From Micromonospora sp. NBC_00389 (GTDB lineage: Bacteria > Actinomycetota > Actinomycetes > Mycobacteriales > Micromonosporaceae): a stretch of DNA of 64,000 nucleotides. The stretch is taken from assembly GCF_036059255.1 (NCBI RefSeq), contig NZ_CP107947.1, positions 6,200,001 through 6,264,000 of the forward strand. The letters run 5' to 3'. The notes below the pieces were generated by a model, which saw only the letters and a program-made list of their open reading frames with translations, did no database searches and had not been told where the DNA came from. The translations under genes were made by a program, and so were the position numbers. Position 1 is the stretch's first letter. The number at the start of each line of letters is the position of its first letter. Below, piece by piece: positions 1 to 8,560 of the stretch.

Positions 1-1563
1 CTCGCCGAGCACGAGCAGGAACTCGCCCCGGTTCAGCGCGGCCAGGTCGGTGGCGCTGATCTGCACGTCCGGGCTGTGGATCCGGGCCGACGGCCAGCCG
101 GGCGCGCTCGCCGGGAACACCCGCCGGGCCCGGTCGGCCAGCTCCACGCCGCGCAGCCGCAACTCGGGCTGCCCGGGTGGCAGCGCGGCCAGGTCGAACA
201 GGTCCGCCCAGCGGGCGGTGAAGCCGGCGGTGGTGGCGGCCAGCGGACCGTCCTGGGCCATCAGCAGCCCCTGGGCCAGGGACCAGACGTCGGCCAACCG
301 CACCGGCCCGTCGGCGCGCAGCTCCTCGTACAGCTCGGCGAAGATCCGTTCGCAGGCGGCGCCGATCTCGGCGGTCAGCCAGCGGGCCGCCTGGAGCACC
401 ACGGCCAGCGGCGTGGCGAGCGCGGCGAGCACCTCGGCGCCCACGCTGACGGTGAGGTCCCGGGCGCTCTCCTCGTAGGCGACCGTGCGGCCGACGTACA
501 TCTGACCGGCCTGCCGGGTGGCGGGTCGTCCGGTGACGGCGGTGAACTCCGCGTTCAGCACGGCCAGCGCGGCACCGAGCCGGTCCGGGTCTCCGGCGCT
601 CGCGGCGACTTCGTCGCAGGCCACGCAGAGCCGTTCGAAGCCGGCGCTCACCTCCGCGCGCAACGCGAGATCGCCGATCGCGGCCAGCCTTTCGCGCAGC
701 ACCTGCTCGGCCCGGGGGCTGATCGGCAGGCCGGCGTCCCAGGTCAGCAGGCCACGCTCGACCAGCCGGTCGAGCAGCAGGAAGCCGTCGGCATCGGTGC
801 GCAGCCCGGCGTCGCCGTCCGCGCGGACCCGTTCGACCAGGCGTACGGCCGGGGTGCGCCCGTCGCAGGAGACCAGCAACCGTGCGTCGAGGGCGGACAG
901 CTCGACCGGCGGGTGCAGCGGCCGGTGCAGCCACCGACCCGTCACGCTCAGGTGCGGCGGCAGCGCTGGCGCCCACCAGCGGCGCACGGCCGGGTCGTCG
1001 GCGAGCCGGTCGGCGTACGCGATCAGCGCCCACGCCTCGAAGTGGACCTCGCGCCGGGACACCAGCCGCGGTCCCGGCCACAGCCGGGTCGCCGGGTCGG
1101 CGGGGTCGAACGTGCCCCAGCAGACCGGGCCGAAGAACCCGATCGTCTCGGCCTTTCCGCAGTAGCGCTGCCAGTAGCGCAGCAGGCTCAGCTCGCGCTT
1201 GCGCCGCCGGACGTTGCGCACCATCGGGTCGGTCCGCAGCAGCCCGTCCAGGGCGATCAGCATCTCCGGGTTCTGCCAGGTGACCGCCTCACGCAGCAGC
1301 GGGTCGGCGGCGATCCGGCCGGCGGCCGCCGAGGAGTCGGCCAGCGCCACGGCGAACGCCTTGTCGAACATCTCGGCGGCACCGCTGCCGGCACTCGCCC
1401 GCCCGTCGGCGGTCTCCTCGGCGGCCAGCAGCGCATCGGCGGCACCGGCGGCGTCCGGGGCGGCGAAGGCGGCCAGCCCGTCGGCCGGGAAGCCGGCGGT
1501 GCGCAGCACCACGTGGCGCCACACCGACCAACCCGTGTCGCCCAGGGGCAGCAGGTGGTTCAT
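1..1563 (-). CDS. LanB-type lantibiotic dehydratase N-domain protein (3' end off window)
   Basis: This protein belongs to the LanB N-terminal (glutamylation-type) family, whose members use an aminoacyl-tRNA to modify a peptide. 521 codons are visible and the rest lies beyond the left edge. Visible signatures are PLGDTGWSVW near the N terminus, a basic run NVRRRKRE at about residues 117-124 and RYWQRYCGKAETIGFFGP at 129-146, the Arg-rich block typical of LanB enzymes. The ATG at 1563 overlaps the stop of the upstream thioesterase-LanB gene (ATGA), so translation is probably coupled. The visible part can be aligned with the LanB part of that upstream protein (both begin PLGDTGWSVWR), so the two are paralogues from a local duplication. 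Whether it adds Glu, another amino acid (PEARL-like) or nothing is unknown. Confidence 0.85.
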   Translation of the reverse strand, partial: MNHLLPLGDTGWSVWRHVVLRTAGFPADGLAAFAAPDAAGAADALLAAEETADGRASAGSGAAEMFDKAFAVALADSSAAAGRIAADPLLREAVTWQNPEMLIALDGLLRTDPMVRNVRRRKRELSLLRYWQRYCGKAETIGFFGPVCWGTFDPADPATRLWPGPRLVSRREVHFEAWALIAYADRLADDPAVRRWWAPALPPHLSVTGRWLHRPLHPPVELSALDARLLVSCDGRTPAVRLVERVRADGDAGLRTDADGFLLLDRLVERGLLTWDAGLPISPRAEQVLRERLAAIGDLALRAEVSAGFERLCVACDEVAASAGDPDRLGAALAVLNAEFTAVTGRPATRQAGQMYVGRTVAYEESARDLTVSVGAEVLAALATPLAVVLQAARWLTAEIGAACERIFAELYEELRADGPVRLADVWSLAQGLLMAQDGPLAATTAGFTARWADLFDLAALPPGQPELRLRGVELADRARRVFPASAPGWPSARIHSPDVQISATDLAALNRGEFLLVLGE

Positions 1564-4500
1564 CGGGCCGACTCCGACTCGTCGGTGTCCACGATGTGCA
1601 GCCGCAACTCGCTGAAGTAGCGCCGGCCGGCCGCGTCGGGCACCCAGGCGTCCTGCGCGGTGGGCAGCATCTCGCTGACCACCAGGGTCGTGTCGTCGCC
1701 GCCGTCCCGGTCGGCCGCCCGGACCATCGCGCAGAACATGTTGGCGAAGGCGGGGCTGCTCAGGTCGACGAAGCACGGCTTGGTCTCGGTGCCGAGCTTG
1801 ATGTACACCTGCTCCGGCAGGCCCAGCCGACGCCGCCAGTCCCGCACGGCCAGGAAGCGGGCCTGCTCCCCCGTCACCGCGCCGAGCCCACTCGCGCCGA
1901 CGGTGGTCCGCCAGGTCTGCCGGGCCACCACCAGACGATCCAGCGTGATCCGCGGGGTGTACGGCGCGGCGGCGACGAGCTTGAACCCGTCCACGGCGTG
2001 CGTGCTGAGCAGGCCGGCGCAGACCTCGGTCAGCGGCCAGCGCTGCCCGTCGGCGCCGGTGACCACCAGCCGGCCGTCCTCATCCCGCACGGTCAGCGCC
2101 ACGGTGGGCAGCACCCGCTCCGGCTCGGCGTTGGGCGCGGGCGCGAACGCCAACTGTCGGTCGGTCGGGCCGATCAGCGCCTCGGCGACCCGGCTGGTGC
2201 GCCGCGGCCAGTCGGTGGGAAAGAGCAGCCGGATCCGATCCGGGCCGAGATCAGCCTCCAGCGCGGCGCGCAGCCGCTCGACGTCCGGATGCGCGGCGGT
2301 GAAGACGTGACAGTCGAACGACGACCAGGCGGCGTGCATCTCGCCGAGCACGACGGTGTAGTCACCGCGGGCCAGCGCGTCCGCGTCCGCCGCACAGATC
2401 TGCAGGTCGGGGCTGTGCAGCCGGGCGTTGGACCAGCCCGGCCGGACGGTCGGGAAGACCTCGTCGACCCGGGCGGCGAGGTCCGCCACGTCCAGCCGCA
2501 CGTCGGTGCTGCCCGGTGGCAGGTCGGCCAGCCCGAACAGCCCGGCCCAGCGGGCGGCGAACTCGCTGGCCACCGCGTCGACCGGGCGCGGCCCGCTGCC
2601 CCAGAAGAGGCCCTGCACCAGGAACCACAGGTCGGACAGGGCCACCGGGGCCTCGCCGGCCTCGGCGCGCAGCTCGTCGTACAGCTCCCGGAACACCGCC
2701 CCGTACGCCTCGTCCAGCGCACCGGCCAGCCAGCGGGCGGCCCGCAGCAGCACGGCCAGCGGCGCGGCGATGTCGTCCAGCAGTGGCGCGCCGAAGACCA
2801 CGTCCAGGTCCCGGCTGGTGTCCTCGTAGCAGAGCGTCCGGCCGGCGTACATCTGCCCGGCCCGGCGCTGCGCCGGCTGCCCGGTGAGGTCGGTGAACGT
2901 CTCGTCGAGCGCGTCCAGGGCGGCGCGCAGCCGGTCCGGGTCGCCGGCCGCGACGGCGACCGCGTCCCGCGCGGCGCACAGCCGGTCGAAGCCGGCCTGG
3001 GCGGCGGCCCGGGCCGGGGCGTCGCCAACCTCCGTGATCCGCTGCCGCAGCACCTCCTCGGCGGTGGGGCTCACCGGCAGGGCGGCGTCCCAGGTGGCCA
3101 GCTCCCGCTCCACCAACCGGTCGAGCAGCGCGTACCCGTCCTCCGGTCGGCGCACCCCGATGGCCGGGTCGGTGACCAGGTCGCGCGCCGGGCGTCGGCC
3201 GTCGGCGGCGGCGAGCAGCGCCGCCTCGACCGGGGTCAGCGGTACGGGCGGCCGGCCCGGACGGCGCACCTCCCGGCCGGCGAGGCTCAGCTGCGGGGCC
3301 AGCCGTGGCGCCCACCAGCGGCGAACCGCGAGGTCGCCACCGATCCGCCGCGCGTACTCGGTCAGCGCCCAGGACTCGAACCACACCCAGCGGCGGCGGG
3401 TCAGTGCCGCGCCCGCGCGCACCTCGGCGGCGACCGGCAACTCCGGGTCGACGGTGACCCAGCAGCTCGGGCCGAAGAACCCGACGGTCTCGTTCTTGCC
3501 GCAGTAGCGCTGCCAGTACTTCAGCAGGGCGCGTTCCCGGTCCCGCCGGCGGACGTTGCGGGGCGCGTCCGGGCCGCTCCGGACCAACCCGTCCAGGGCG
3601 ACCAGCGCGCCCCGGTTCTGCCAGGTGACCGCCTCGCGCAGCAGCGGGTCGGCAGCCAGCTCGGTGATCCGCCGTCCGGTGGTGGACACCGCCTCGGCGA
3701 ACTCCTTGTCGAACAGTTCGGCGCCGACGCCGGTGGCCAGCAGCTCGTCCGCAGCGGTGGCGGCATGCGGGGCGGCCAACAGGGTCAGCCCGTCGGCCGG
3801 AAAGCCGGTGCTGCGCAGGATGGCGTCACGCCACACCGACCAGCCGGTGTCACCGAGCGGCACCCGGTGCCCGTCAGCCGTGCCGCTGGCGGCGGCGAGC
3901 GTCCCGACCCGGCCCCGGTCGCCACCGACGGTGGCCCGGTCGGCTGCTCGGTCGGCGGTGAGCGCGGCGGCGGTCAGGTCGGCGCGGATCGCGGTGGCCA
4001 GCTCGGGCAGCGCGTCGTGGAGGAAGAAGTGCCCGCCGTCCAGCTCGCGCAGGGTGAATTCGGCGGTGGTGTGCTCCCGCCAGGCGGCGCTCTGCTCGCG
4101 GGTCACCGCCCGGTCGTTGCGACCGCTGAACGCGACGATCGGCACCGGCAGCGGCTCCTCGGGCTGGTACCGGTAGCCGTCCACCCGTTCGAAGTCGGCG
4201 CGCAGCAGCGGCAGGAGCAACTCGACCAGCTCGGGATGCTTCAGCACCCCGGCCGGCAACCCGCCGCCGGCCCGCAGCCGGCGCAGCAGCTCCTCATCGT
4301 CCACCCGGGACAGCCCGTCGAAGGCGCTGGGCTCGGTGACGTGTGGCGCGCGGGCGCCGCCGACGTAGAGCCGCAGCGGCAACGGGAGCCCGGCGCGGCG
4401 CAGCTCGCGGACCACCTCGAAGCCGAGCCGACCGCCCATCGAGTGGCCGTAGAGGGCGTACGGGCCCGCGGCCCGCCCGGCGATGGCGGTCGCCACGTCG

Positions 4501-4691
4501 ACCACCCGGAAGCGGGGGTCCTCGCTGATCCGGTTCTCCCGACCGGGTAGCTGCACCGGCAGCACCTCGATGTCGGGGCCGAACCGGTCCGGGAATGCGC
4601 GGAACGCGCTGGCGCCGGCGCCAGCGTAGGGCAGGCAGAACAACTGCACCGGCGCCGGATCGCGGCTGCCGGCGGAGAGGAACCAGTTCAC
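1560..4691 (-). CDS. Thioesterase-LanB dehydratase fusion protein
   Basis: A 1043-residue fusion. Residues 1-250 are a type II (RedJ/GrsT-like) thioesterase: LFCLPYAGAG near residue 20, GHSMGG with the nucleophile Ser84, a likely acid Asp193 (GRNDRAV) and His221 (DGGHFF). Residues from about 274 to the end are a LanB N-domain with RRRDRERALLKYWQRYCGK at 381-399 and ETVGFFGP at 401-408, ending in the family's usual VVSEMLPTAQDAW and ELRLHIV segments. The frame is open further upstream, but the GTG at 4691 is chosen because it overlaps the stop of the A-T-KS gene (GTGA). Type II thioesterases normally unload or edit carrier proteins, and LanB domains normally act on peptides with tRNA. Having both in one chain suggests one enzyme step linking the carrier-bound intermediate to a tRNA-dependent reaction (inference). 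Confidence 0.85.
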   Translation of the reverse strand: MNWFLSAGSRDPAPVQLFCLPYAGAGASAFRAFPDRFGPDIEVLPVQLPGRENRISEDPRFRVVDVATAIAGRAAGPYALYGHSMGGRLGFEVVRELRRAGLPLPLRLYVGGARAPHVTEPSAFDGLSRVDDEELLRRLRAGGGLPAGVLKHPELVELLLPLLRADFERVDGYRYQPEEPLPVPIVAFSGRNDRAVTREQSAAWREHTTAEFTLRELDGGHFFLHDALPELATAIRADLTAAALTADRAADRATVGGDRGRVGTLAAASGTADGHRVPLGDTGWSVWRDAILRSTGFPADGLTLLAAPHAATAADELLATGVGAELFDKEFAEAVSTTGRRITELAADPLLREAVTWQNRGALVALDGLVRSGPDAPRNVRRRDRERALLKYWQRYCGKNETVGFFGPSCWVTVDPELPVAAEVRAGAALTRRRWVWFESWALTEYARRIGGDLAVRRWWAPRLAPQLSLAGREVRRPGRPPVPLTPVEAALLAAADGRRPARDLVTDPAIGVRRPEDGYALLDRLVERELATWDAALPVSPTAEEVLRQRITEVGDAPARAAAQAGFDRLCAARDAVAVAAGDPDRLRAALDALDETFTDLTGQPAQRRAGQMYAGRTLCYEDTSRDLDVVFGAPLLDDIAAPLAVLLRAARWLAGALDEAYGAVFRELYDELRAEAGEAPVALSDLWFLVQGLFWGSGPRPVDAVASEFAARWAGLFGLADLPPGSTDVRLDVADLAARVDEVFPTVRPGWSNARLHSPDLQICAADADALARGDYTVVLGEMHAAWSSFDCHVFTAAHPDVERLRAALEADLGPDRIRLLFPTDWPRRTSRVAEALIGPTDRQLAFAPAPNAEPERVLPTVALTVRDEDGRLVVTGADGQRWPLTEVCAGLLSTHAVDGFKLVAAAPYTPRITLDRLVVARQTWRTTVGASGLGAVTGEQARFLAVRDWRRRLGLPEQVYIKLGTETKPCFVDLSSPAFANMFCAMVRAADRDGGDDTTLVVSEMLPTAQDAWVPDAAGRRYFSELRLHIVDTDESESAR

Positions 4692-7600
4692 CGCACACCT
4701 TTCTGAGGGGGGTCGATCCAGTACCGCTGCCGCTGGAAGGGGTAGGTGGGCAGCGAGGTGCGTCGGATGCCGCCGGCCGGGTGCAGGGCCGTCCAGTCGA
4801 GGTCCCGGCCGGCCACCCAGTCGGCGGCGAGCTCGCGCAGCGCACCGGCCGGTCCGGCCACCCGGGCGTCGGTGCTCAGCAGCTCGTCCAGCGCGGCGAC
4901 CGCCGCGGCCGGGTCGGTGGCGATCACGGCGGCTCGGCAGCCGAACTCGCGCCGGCCCAACGCCAGCGTCGCGGCGACCTCGGCCAGGGTGGGGGCGGTG
5001 CCGGCCAGGTGCCGCCGCAGCCGGGTCAGCGCCGCGCGCAACGCCACCGGGGTACGCGCCGAGACCGGCAGCAGCTGCGCGCCGGCCGACCCGGCGTCGA
5101 CCGGCTCGACCGGGGGCGGTTGCTCCACCACGACGTGCGCATTGGTGCCGCCCAGGCCGAACGAGCTGACCCCGGCGACCCGGCGCGGCGCGTCCGGCCA
5201 ATCGCGCACCTTGGTCGGTACGTAGAACGGGCCGGCGGCCAGGTCGATCTCCGGGTGCGGGCGGGTGAAGTGCAGGCTCGGCGGGATGACGCCGTGCTGC
5301 ACGGCGAGCACCGTCTTGATCAGCCCGGCGATGCCGGCGGCGGCGTCGAGGTGGCCGATGGTGGTCTTCACCGAGCCGAGCGCGCAGGTCTCGGCGGGCG
5401 CGGCGCCCTGGTACACCTCGTGCAACGCGGCCACCTCGATGGCGTCGCCGAGCGGGGTGCCGCTGCCGTGCGCCTCGATGAAGCGGACCTCGCCGGGTGC
5501 GACCTCGGCGGCGGCGAGCGCGCCGGCCACCGCGGCGGCCTGCCCGGCCGGCCCGGGGACGGCGTAGCCGGCCCGGTCGGCGCCGTCGTTGGTGACCGCC
5601 CAGCCGGGCAGGATCGCGAGGACCCGGTCACCGTCGGCCTGCGCGTCGGCGAGCCGGCGCAACGCCACCACTCCGACACCGGAGCCGAAGCCGGCGCCCT
5701 GGGCGGCCTCGTCGAAGGCCCGGCAGCGGCCGTCCGGTGAGGCCAGGCCGCCGGGGGTGTGCCGGTGCCGGGGCCAGGTCACGCTCACACCGCCGGCCAG
5801 GGCGATGTCGCACTGGTAGTCGGCCAGGCTCTGCGCGGCGAGGCACACCGCGGCCAGCGAGCTGGAGCAGGCGCTCTGCACCGCCACCGCCGGCCCGGTC
5901 AGACCCAGCCGGTACGCGACCTGGCCGGGCAGGTGGTCGGTGAGCTGCCGGCCGACCAGCCGGGCCTCCCAGTCGTCCGGGTCGACGTCGCCGACCACGG
6001 CCGGGTTGTCCATGAGGTGGAACAGGAAGTAGCGGTTGACGGAGGTGGCGCCGTACACGCCGACCAGGCCGGGGAACCGGGCCGGATCGTGCCCGGCATC
6101 CTCCAGCGCCTCCCACGCGGTCTCCAGGAACAGCCGGTGCTGCGGGTCGGTACGGGCGGCCTCCCGCTCGCCGAAGGCGAAGAACTCCGCGTCGAAGTCG
6201 GCGACCCCGTCGAGCCGGCCGGTGGCCTTGACGTGCCGGGGGTCGGCGCGCAGCCCCGGGCCGACGCCCAGCGCGGCCAACTCCTCGTCGCTGTGATCGT
6301 GAATGGCATCCATGCCGGCGCACAGGTTCCACCAGAAGGTGGCCGCGTCCGGCGCGCCGGGGAACCGGCCGGCGAGACCGACCACCGCGATCTCGTCACC
6401 GGTGTACTCACGCACACCGACCGGCACGGCGGACGGGCCGGCGGCGCTCGGCGGCGCGGCGGGCGGGGCCTGGGCCGTGACAACCGCCGGTGCCGGCAGG
6501 GTGGCCGGGGTCGGCAGGGTGGCCGGGGTCGGCATGCTCGCCGGTGCTGGCGGGTCGACCAGCCGGGCCTGGGCGGCGACCGTCGGGTGGTCGAAGAGCC
6601 GCAGCAGGGGCAGCCGGACGCCGAACCGTTCGGCCAGCCGCTGCTGCACCTGGCCCAGCAACAGGGACTGCCCGCCGACGTCGAAGAAGCTGTCGGTGCG
6701 GCCGACCGCGTCCCGGTCGAGCACGGCGCACCAGATGTCGTGCACGATCCGCTCGGTGGGGGTGGCCGGTAGGTCCCCGGCGCGCACGGCCCGGCCCGGG
6801 TCCGGCAGTGCCCGCTCGTCGACCTTCCCGCTGACGGTCAGAGGGAACTCCGCGACCGGCACGACGGCGCGGGGCAGCGCGTACTCGGGTAGTTGCCGGG
6901 CCAGGGCGGCCCGTAGCGCCGCCGGGTCGACCGGTGTCCCGGCCGGACGGACGTACGCCAGCAGTTCGCCGTCGCGCGCGATGGCCCGCACCTCGGCGAT
7001 GCCCGGCTCGGCGGCGAGCACCGCCTCGATCTCGGTCAGTTCGACCCGGAACCCACGCACCTTGACCTGCCGGTCGAGCCGGCCGAGACAGCGCAGCTCG
7101 CCGGTGGGCAGCAGCTCACCCAGGTCGCCCGTGCGGTACACCGGCACACCGTCGGGGTCGTGGCCGAACCGGTCGCTGTCCTGGTCGAGGTAGCCGGGTG
7201 CGAGGTGTCCACTGCGCACCACGATCTCGCCGTCCGGAGCCAGCCGCAGCGCGTACCCGGGCAGGGCGGTGCCGACCGGCAGCGGACCGGTGGCCGTGCG
7301 GTCGACGTCGGCCAGCGGCAGCGCGTACCGGGCGGCGAAGGTGAATTCGGTTGCCCCGTAGCCGTTGACCAGCACGCAGCCCGGTGCGAAGCGGCCCCGG
7401 GCGCGGGCGGCGTCGGTGTAGCTGGCCTGTTCGCCGCCGAGCAGCACCACCCGGACCCGGTCCAGCCGCTCGACGCCCGGGGTGTCCAGCAGGTACCGGT
7501 AGACGGTCGGGGTGGAGTGGTAGATCGTGACGCCGTGCCGGGCCAGCTGCTCGGCGGCGTACGCCAGGCCGTGCCGGCGCAGGTCGACCGGCACGACGGC

Positions 7601-8239
7601 GGCACCGGTGAGGAGCGCCGGGTACAGGTCGGGGATGGCGGCGTCGAAGCTGAACGAGGCGAGCAAGCTGAGCCGGTCATCTGGCCGCAGGTCGAGGGTG
7701 GCGATCTGGTTGTCCACCACGTGCGTCAGGTTGCGGTGGCTCTGCCCGACCGCCTTGGGTCGCCCGGTGGAGCCGGAGGTGAACAGCACGTACGCGAGCG
7801 CGTCCGGGTCCACCGGCACCGGTCGCAGCGGCGCGGCCCGCACGTCGACGGCCGGGACGACCCGCAGGCCGGGCCGGTCGGTGGCGAGGCGCCGGGCCAG
7901 TTCGGTGTGCTCGCCACCGCAGAGCAGGACGGTCATCTCGGCACCGTCGAGCAGGTGCCGCAGCCGCTGCTCCGGGAACCCGGGGTCGAGTGGCACGTAG
8001 GTGGCCCCTGCGGCGAGCGTGCCGAGGATGGCGGCGATGGTGCCGGCGCCGTGCCCGGTCAGCAGGCCGACCCGGACACCGGGCCGGACACCGGCCGCGG
8101 CCAGCAGCTCGGCGTGCCCACCGGCCAGGCCGGCGAGGCCGGCATAGTGGAGCGGGCCGGTGTCGCCGAGCACGGCGGGATGGTCGGGGCAGGCGGCAGC
8201 GGCATCGCCGAAGCGATGGATCAGCGTCGAGGTGCCCAT
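4688..8239 (-). CDS. Hybrid NRPS/PKS protein, domains A-T-KS, no AT
   Basis: 1183 residues. The adenylation domain (about 1-490) has TSGSTGRPK at 154-162, GYGATE at 293-298, YRTGDLGE at 368-375 and SGK with Lys472. A carrier domain follows with GGQS and the phosphopantetheine Ser525. After a Pro/Ala-rich linker (about 565-605) there is a ketosynthase with active-site Cys791 (ACSSS), His924 (EAHGSGT) and His963 (KTTIGH). The segment after the KS runs directly to the post-AT linker (TYPFQRQRYW near the C terminus) with no acyltransferase, as in trans-AT synthases. A rough reading of the A-domain pocket keeps the Asp that binds the alpha-amino group, so an amino acid is a plausible substrate. 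ATG at 8239 is preferred; a GTG at 8266 is in frame. The gene would load an amino acid and extend it with an acyl unit supplied in trans (inference). Confidence 0.88.
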   Translation of the reverse strand: MGTSTLIHRFGDAAAACPDHPAVLGDTGPLHYAGLAGLAGGHAELLAAAGVRPGVRVGLLTGHGAGTIAAILGTLAAGATYVPLDPGFPEQRLRHLLDGAEMTVLLCGGEHTELARRLATDRPGLRVVPAVDVRAAPLRPVPVDPDALAYVLFTSGSTGRPKAVGQSHRNLTHVVDNQIATLDLRPDDRLSLLASFSFDAAIPDLYPALLTGAAVVPVDLRRHGLAYAAEQLARHGVTIYHSTPTVYRYLLDTPGVERLDRVRVVLLGGEQASYTDAARARGRFAPGCVLVNGYGATEFTFAARYALPLADVDRTATGPLPVGTALPGYALRLAPDGEIVVRSGHLAPGYLDQDSDRFGHDPDGVPVYRTGDLGELLPTGELRCLGRLDRQVKVRGFRVELTEIEAVLAAEPGIAEVRAIARDGELLAYVRPAGTPVDPAALRAALARQLPEYALPRAVVPVAEFPLTVSGKVDERALPDPGRAVRAGDLPATPTERIVHDIWCAVLDRDAVGRTDSFFDVGGQSLLLGQVQQRLAERFGVRLPLLRLFDHPTVAAQARLVDPPAPASMPTPATLPTPATLPAPAVVTAQAPPAAPPSAAGPSAVPVGVREYTGDEIAVVGLAGRFPGAPDAATFWWNLCAGMDAIHDHSDEELAALGVGPGLRADPRHVKATGRLDGVADFDAEFFAFGEREAARTDPQHRLFLETAWEALEDAGHDPARFPGLVGVYGATSVNRYFLFHLMDNPAVVGDVDPDDWEARLVGRQLTDHLPGQVAYRLGLTGPAVAVQSACSSSLAAVCLAAQSLADYQCDIALAGGVSVTWPRHRHTPGGLASPDGRCRAFDEAAQGAGFGSGVGVVALRRLADAQADGDRVLAILPGWAVTNDGADRAGYAVPGPAGQAAAVAGALAAAEVAPGEVRFIEAHGSGTPLGDAIEVAALHEVYQGAAPAETCALGSVKTTIGHLDAAAGIAGLIKTVLAVQHGVIPPSLHFTRPHPEIDLAAGPFYVPTKVRDWPDAPRRVAGVSSFGLGGTNAHVVVEQPPPVEPVDAGSAGAQLLPVSARTPVALRAALTRLRRHLAGTAPTLAEVAATLALGRREFGCRAAVIATDPAAAVAALDELLSTDARVAGPAGALRELAADWVAGRDLDWTALHPAGGIRRTSLPTYPFQRQRYWIDPPQKGVR
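6495..6530. repeat. Perfect 18-bp tandem repeat in the carrier-KS linker
   Basis: Two identical 18-bp units (6495-6512 and 6513-6530) encode the doubled hexapeptide PTPATL in the linker between the carrier and KS domains. It is in frame and probably a replication-slippage length variant of a flexible linker. Confidence 0.85.
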
Positions 8240-8240
8240 C

Positions 8241-8303
8241 TCAGGAGGCGCACACCGTCGCTCCACAACAGACGGACGCGCAGCAATCGACAGCCAAGAT
8301 CAT
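8241..8303 (-). CDS. Possible Cys-rich peptide (RiPP-like precursor candidate)
   Basis: A 20-codon ORF, MILAVDCCASVCCGATVCAS, with five Cys plus two Ser and one Thr. It ends one base before the ATG of the A-T-KS gene (TGA-G-ATG), so it would be the first gene of the operon that encodes two LanB-type enzymes. The ATG at 8303 follows a run of seven G (GGGGGGGATC), a weak Shine-Dalgarno. Two further in-frame ATGs upstream would give 36- and 41-residue forms, leaving room for a leader peptide. LanB-type enzymes act on ribosomal peptides, so the position is suggestive. Cys this dense is rare in GC-rich actinobacterial proteins, but the ORF is short and chance cannot be excluded. No known precursor family is recognised. 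Confidence 0.4.
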   Translation of the reverse strand: MILAVDCCASVCCGATVCAS

Positions 8304-8560
8304 GATCCCCCCCAGGACGTCACAATGGAAGGAGCATATGGCTCGATGCATGTCGCGAAAGATCATCGACTAGAGTCGACCCGAAGGGGCTATCGACGGC
8401 TCCGACGAGGGTCGGCGAATATCGTCCGATCATCCCCCTGGCGCGGCGCGCAATTTTCGCCTAAAGCGTCAACCGGCAACCATTTTTCCGGTTGCATTTC
8501 ATTTGCGCAGTGGAATTTCCCGGTCAATAGCACCTCGTCCGAATAGCGACATCAAAACGT
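8304..8560. promoter_or_regulatory. Upstream region of the biosynthetic operon
   Basis: About 260 bases without a confident gene and clearly more AT-rich than the flanks. It must hold the promoter of the leftward biosynthetic operon unless the peptide ORF starts further out. A short inverted repeat (CAACCGG at 8471-8477 and CCGGTTG at 8489-8495, with an overlapping alternative pairing GCAACC/GGTTGC) could be an operator or the terminator of a transcript. No clear -10/-35 pair was identified. Confidence 0.5.

Noticed and set aside
1596..4550. Plus-strand open frame of about 980 codons opposite the TE-LanB gene
   Set aside because: It is antisense to a gene with clear domain motifs, and its product is low-complexity Arg/Pro/Gly-rich with no recognisable family. 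High GC keeps such shadow frames open; the same applies to other long antisense frames, for example at 20145-21956 and 46863-48074.
4692..5201. In-frame N-terminal extension of the TE-LanB gene up to 5201
   Set aside because: The extension lies inside the A-T-KS gene and encodes Arg/Gly-rich sequence; the GTG at 4691 with GTGA overlap and the thioesterase start fit much better.
7000..7650. Substrate prediction from the adenylation-domain pocket
   Set aside because: A manual alignment gives roughly D-A-P-H-L-G-G-F-A, which I cannot match reliably to a known amino acid without a profile alignment, so no substrate is claimed.
8471..8495. Inverted repeat as a firm terminator or operator
   Set aside because: The stem is short, has two alternative pairings and no U-tract; it is recorded only as part of the upstream region.
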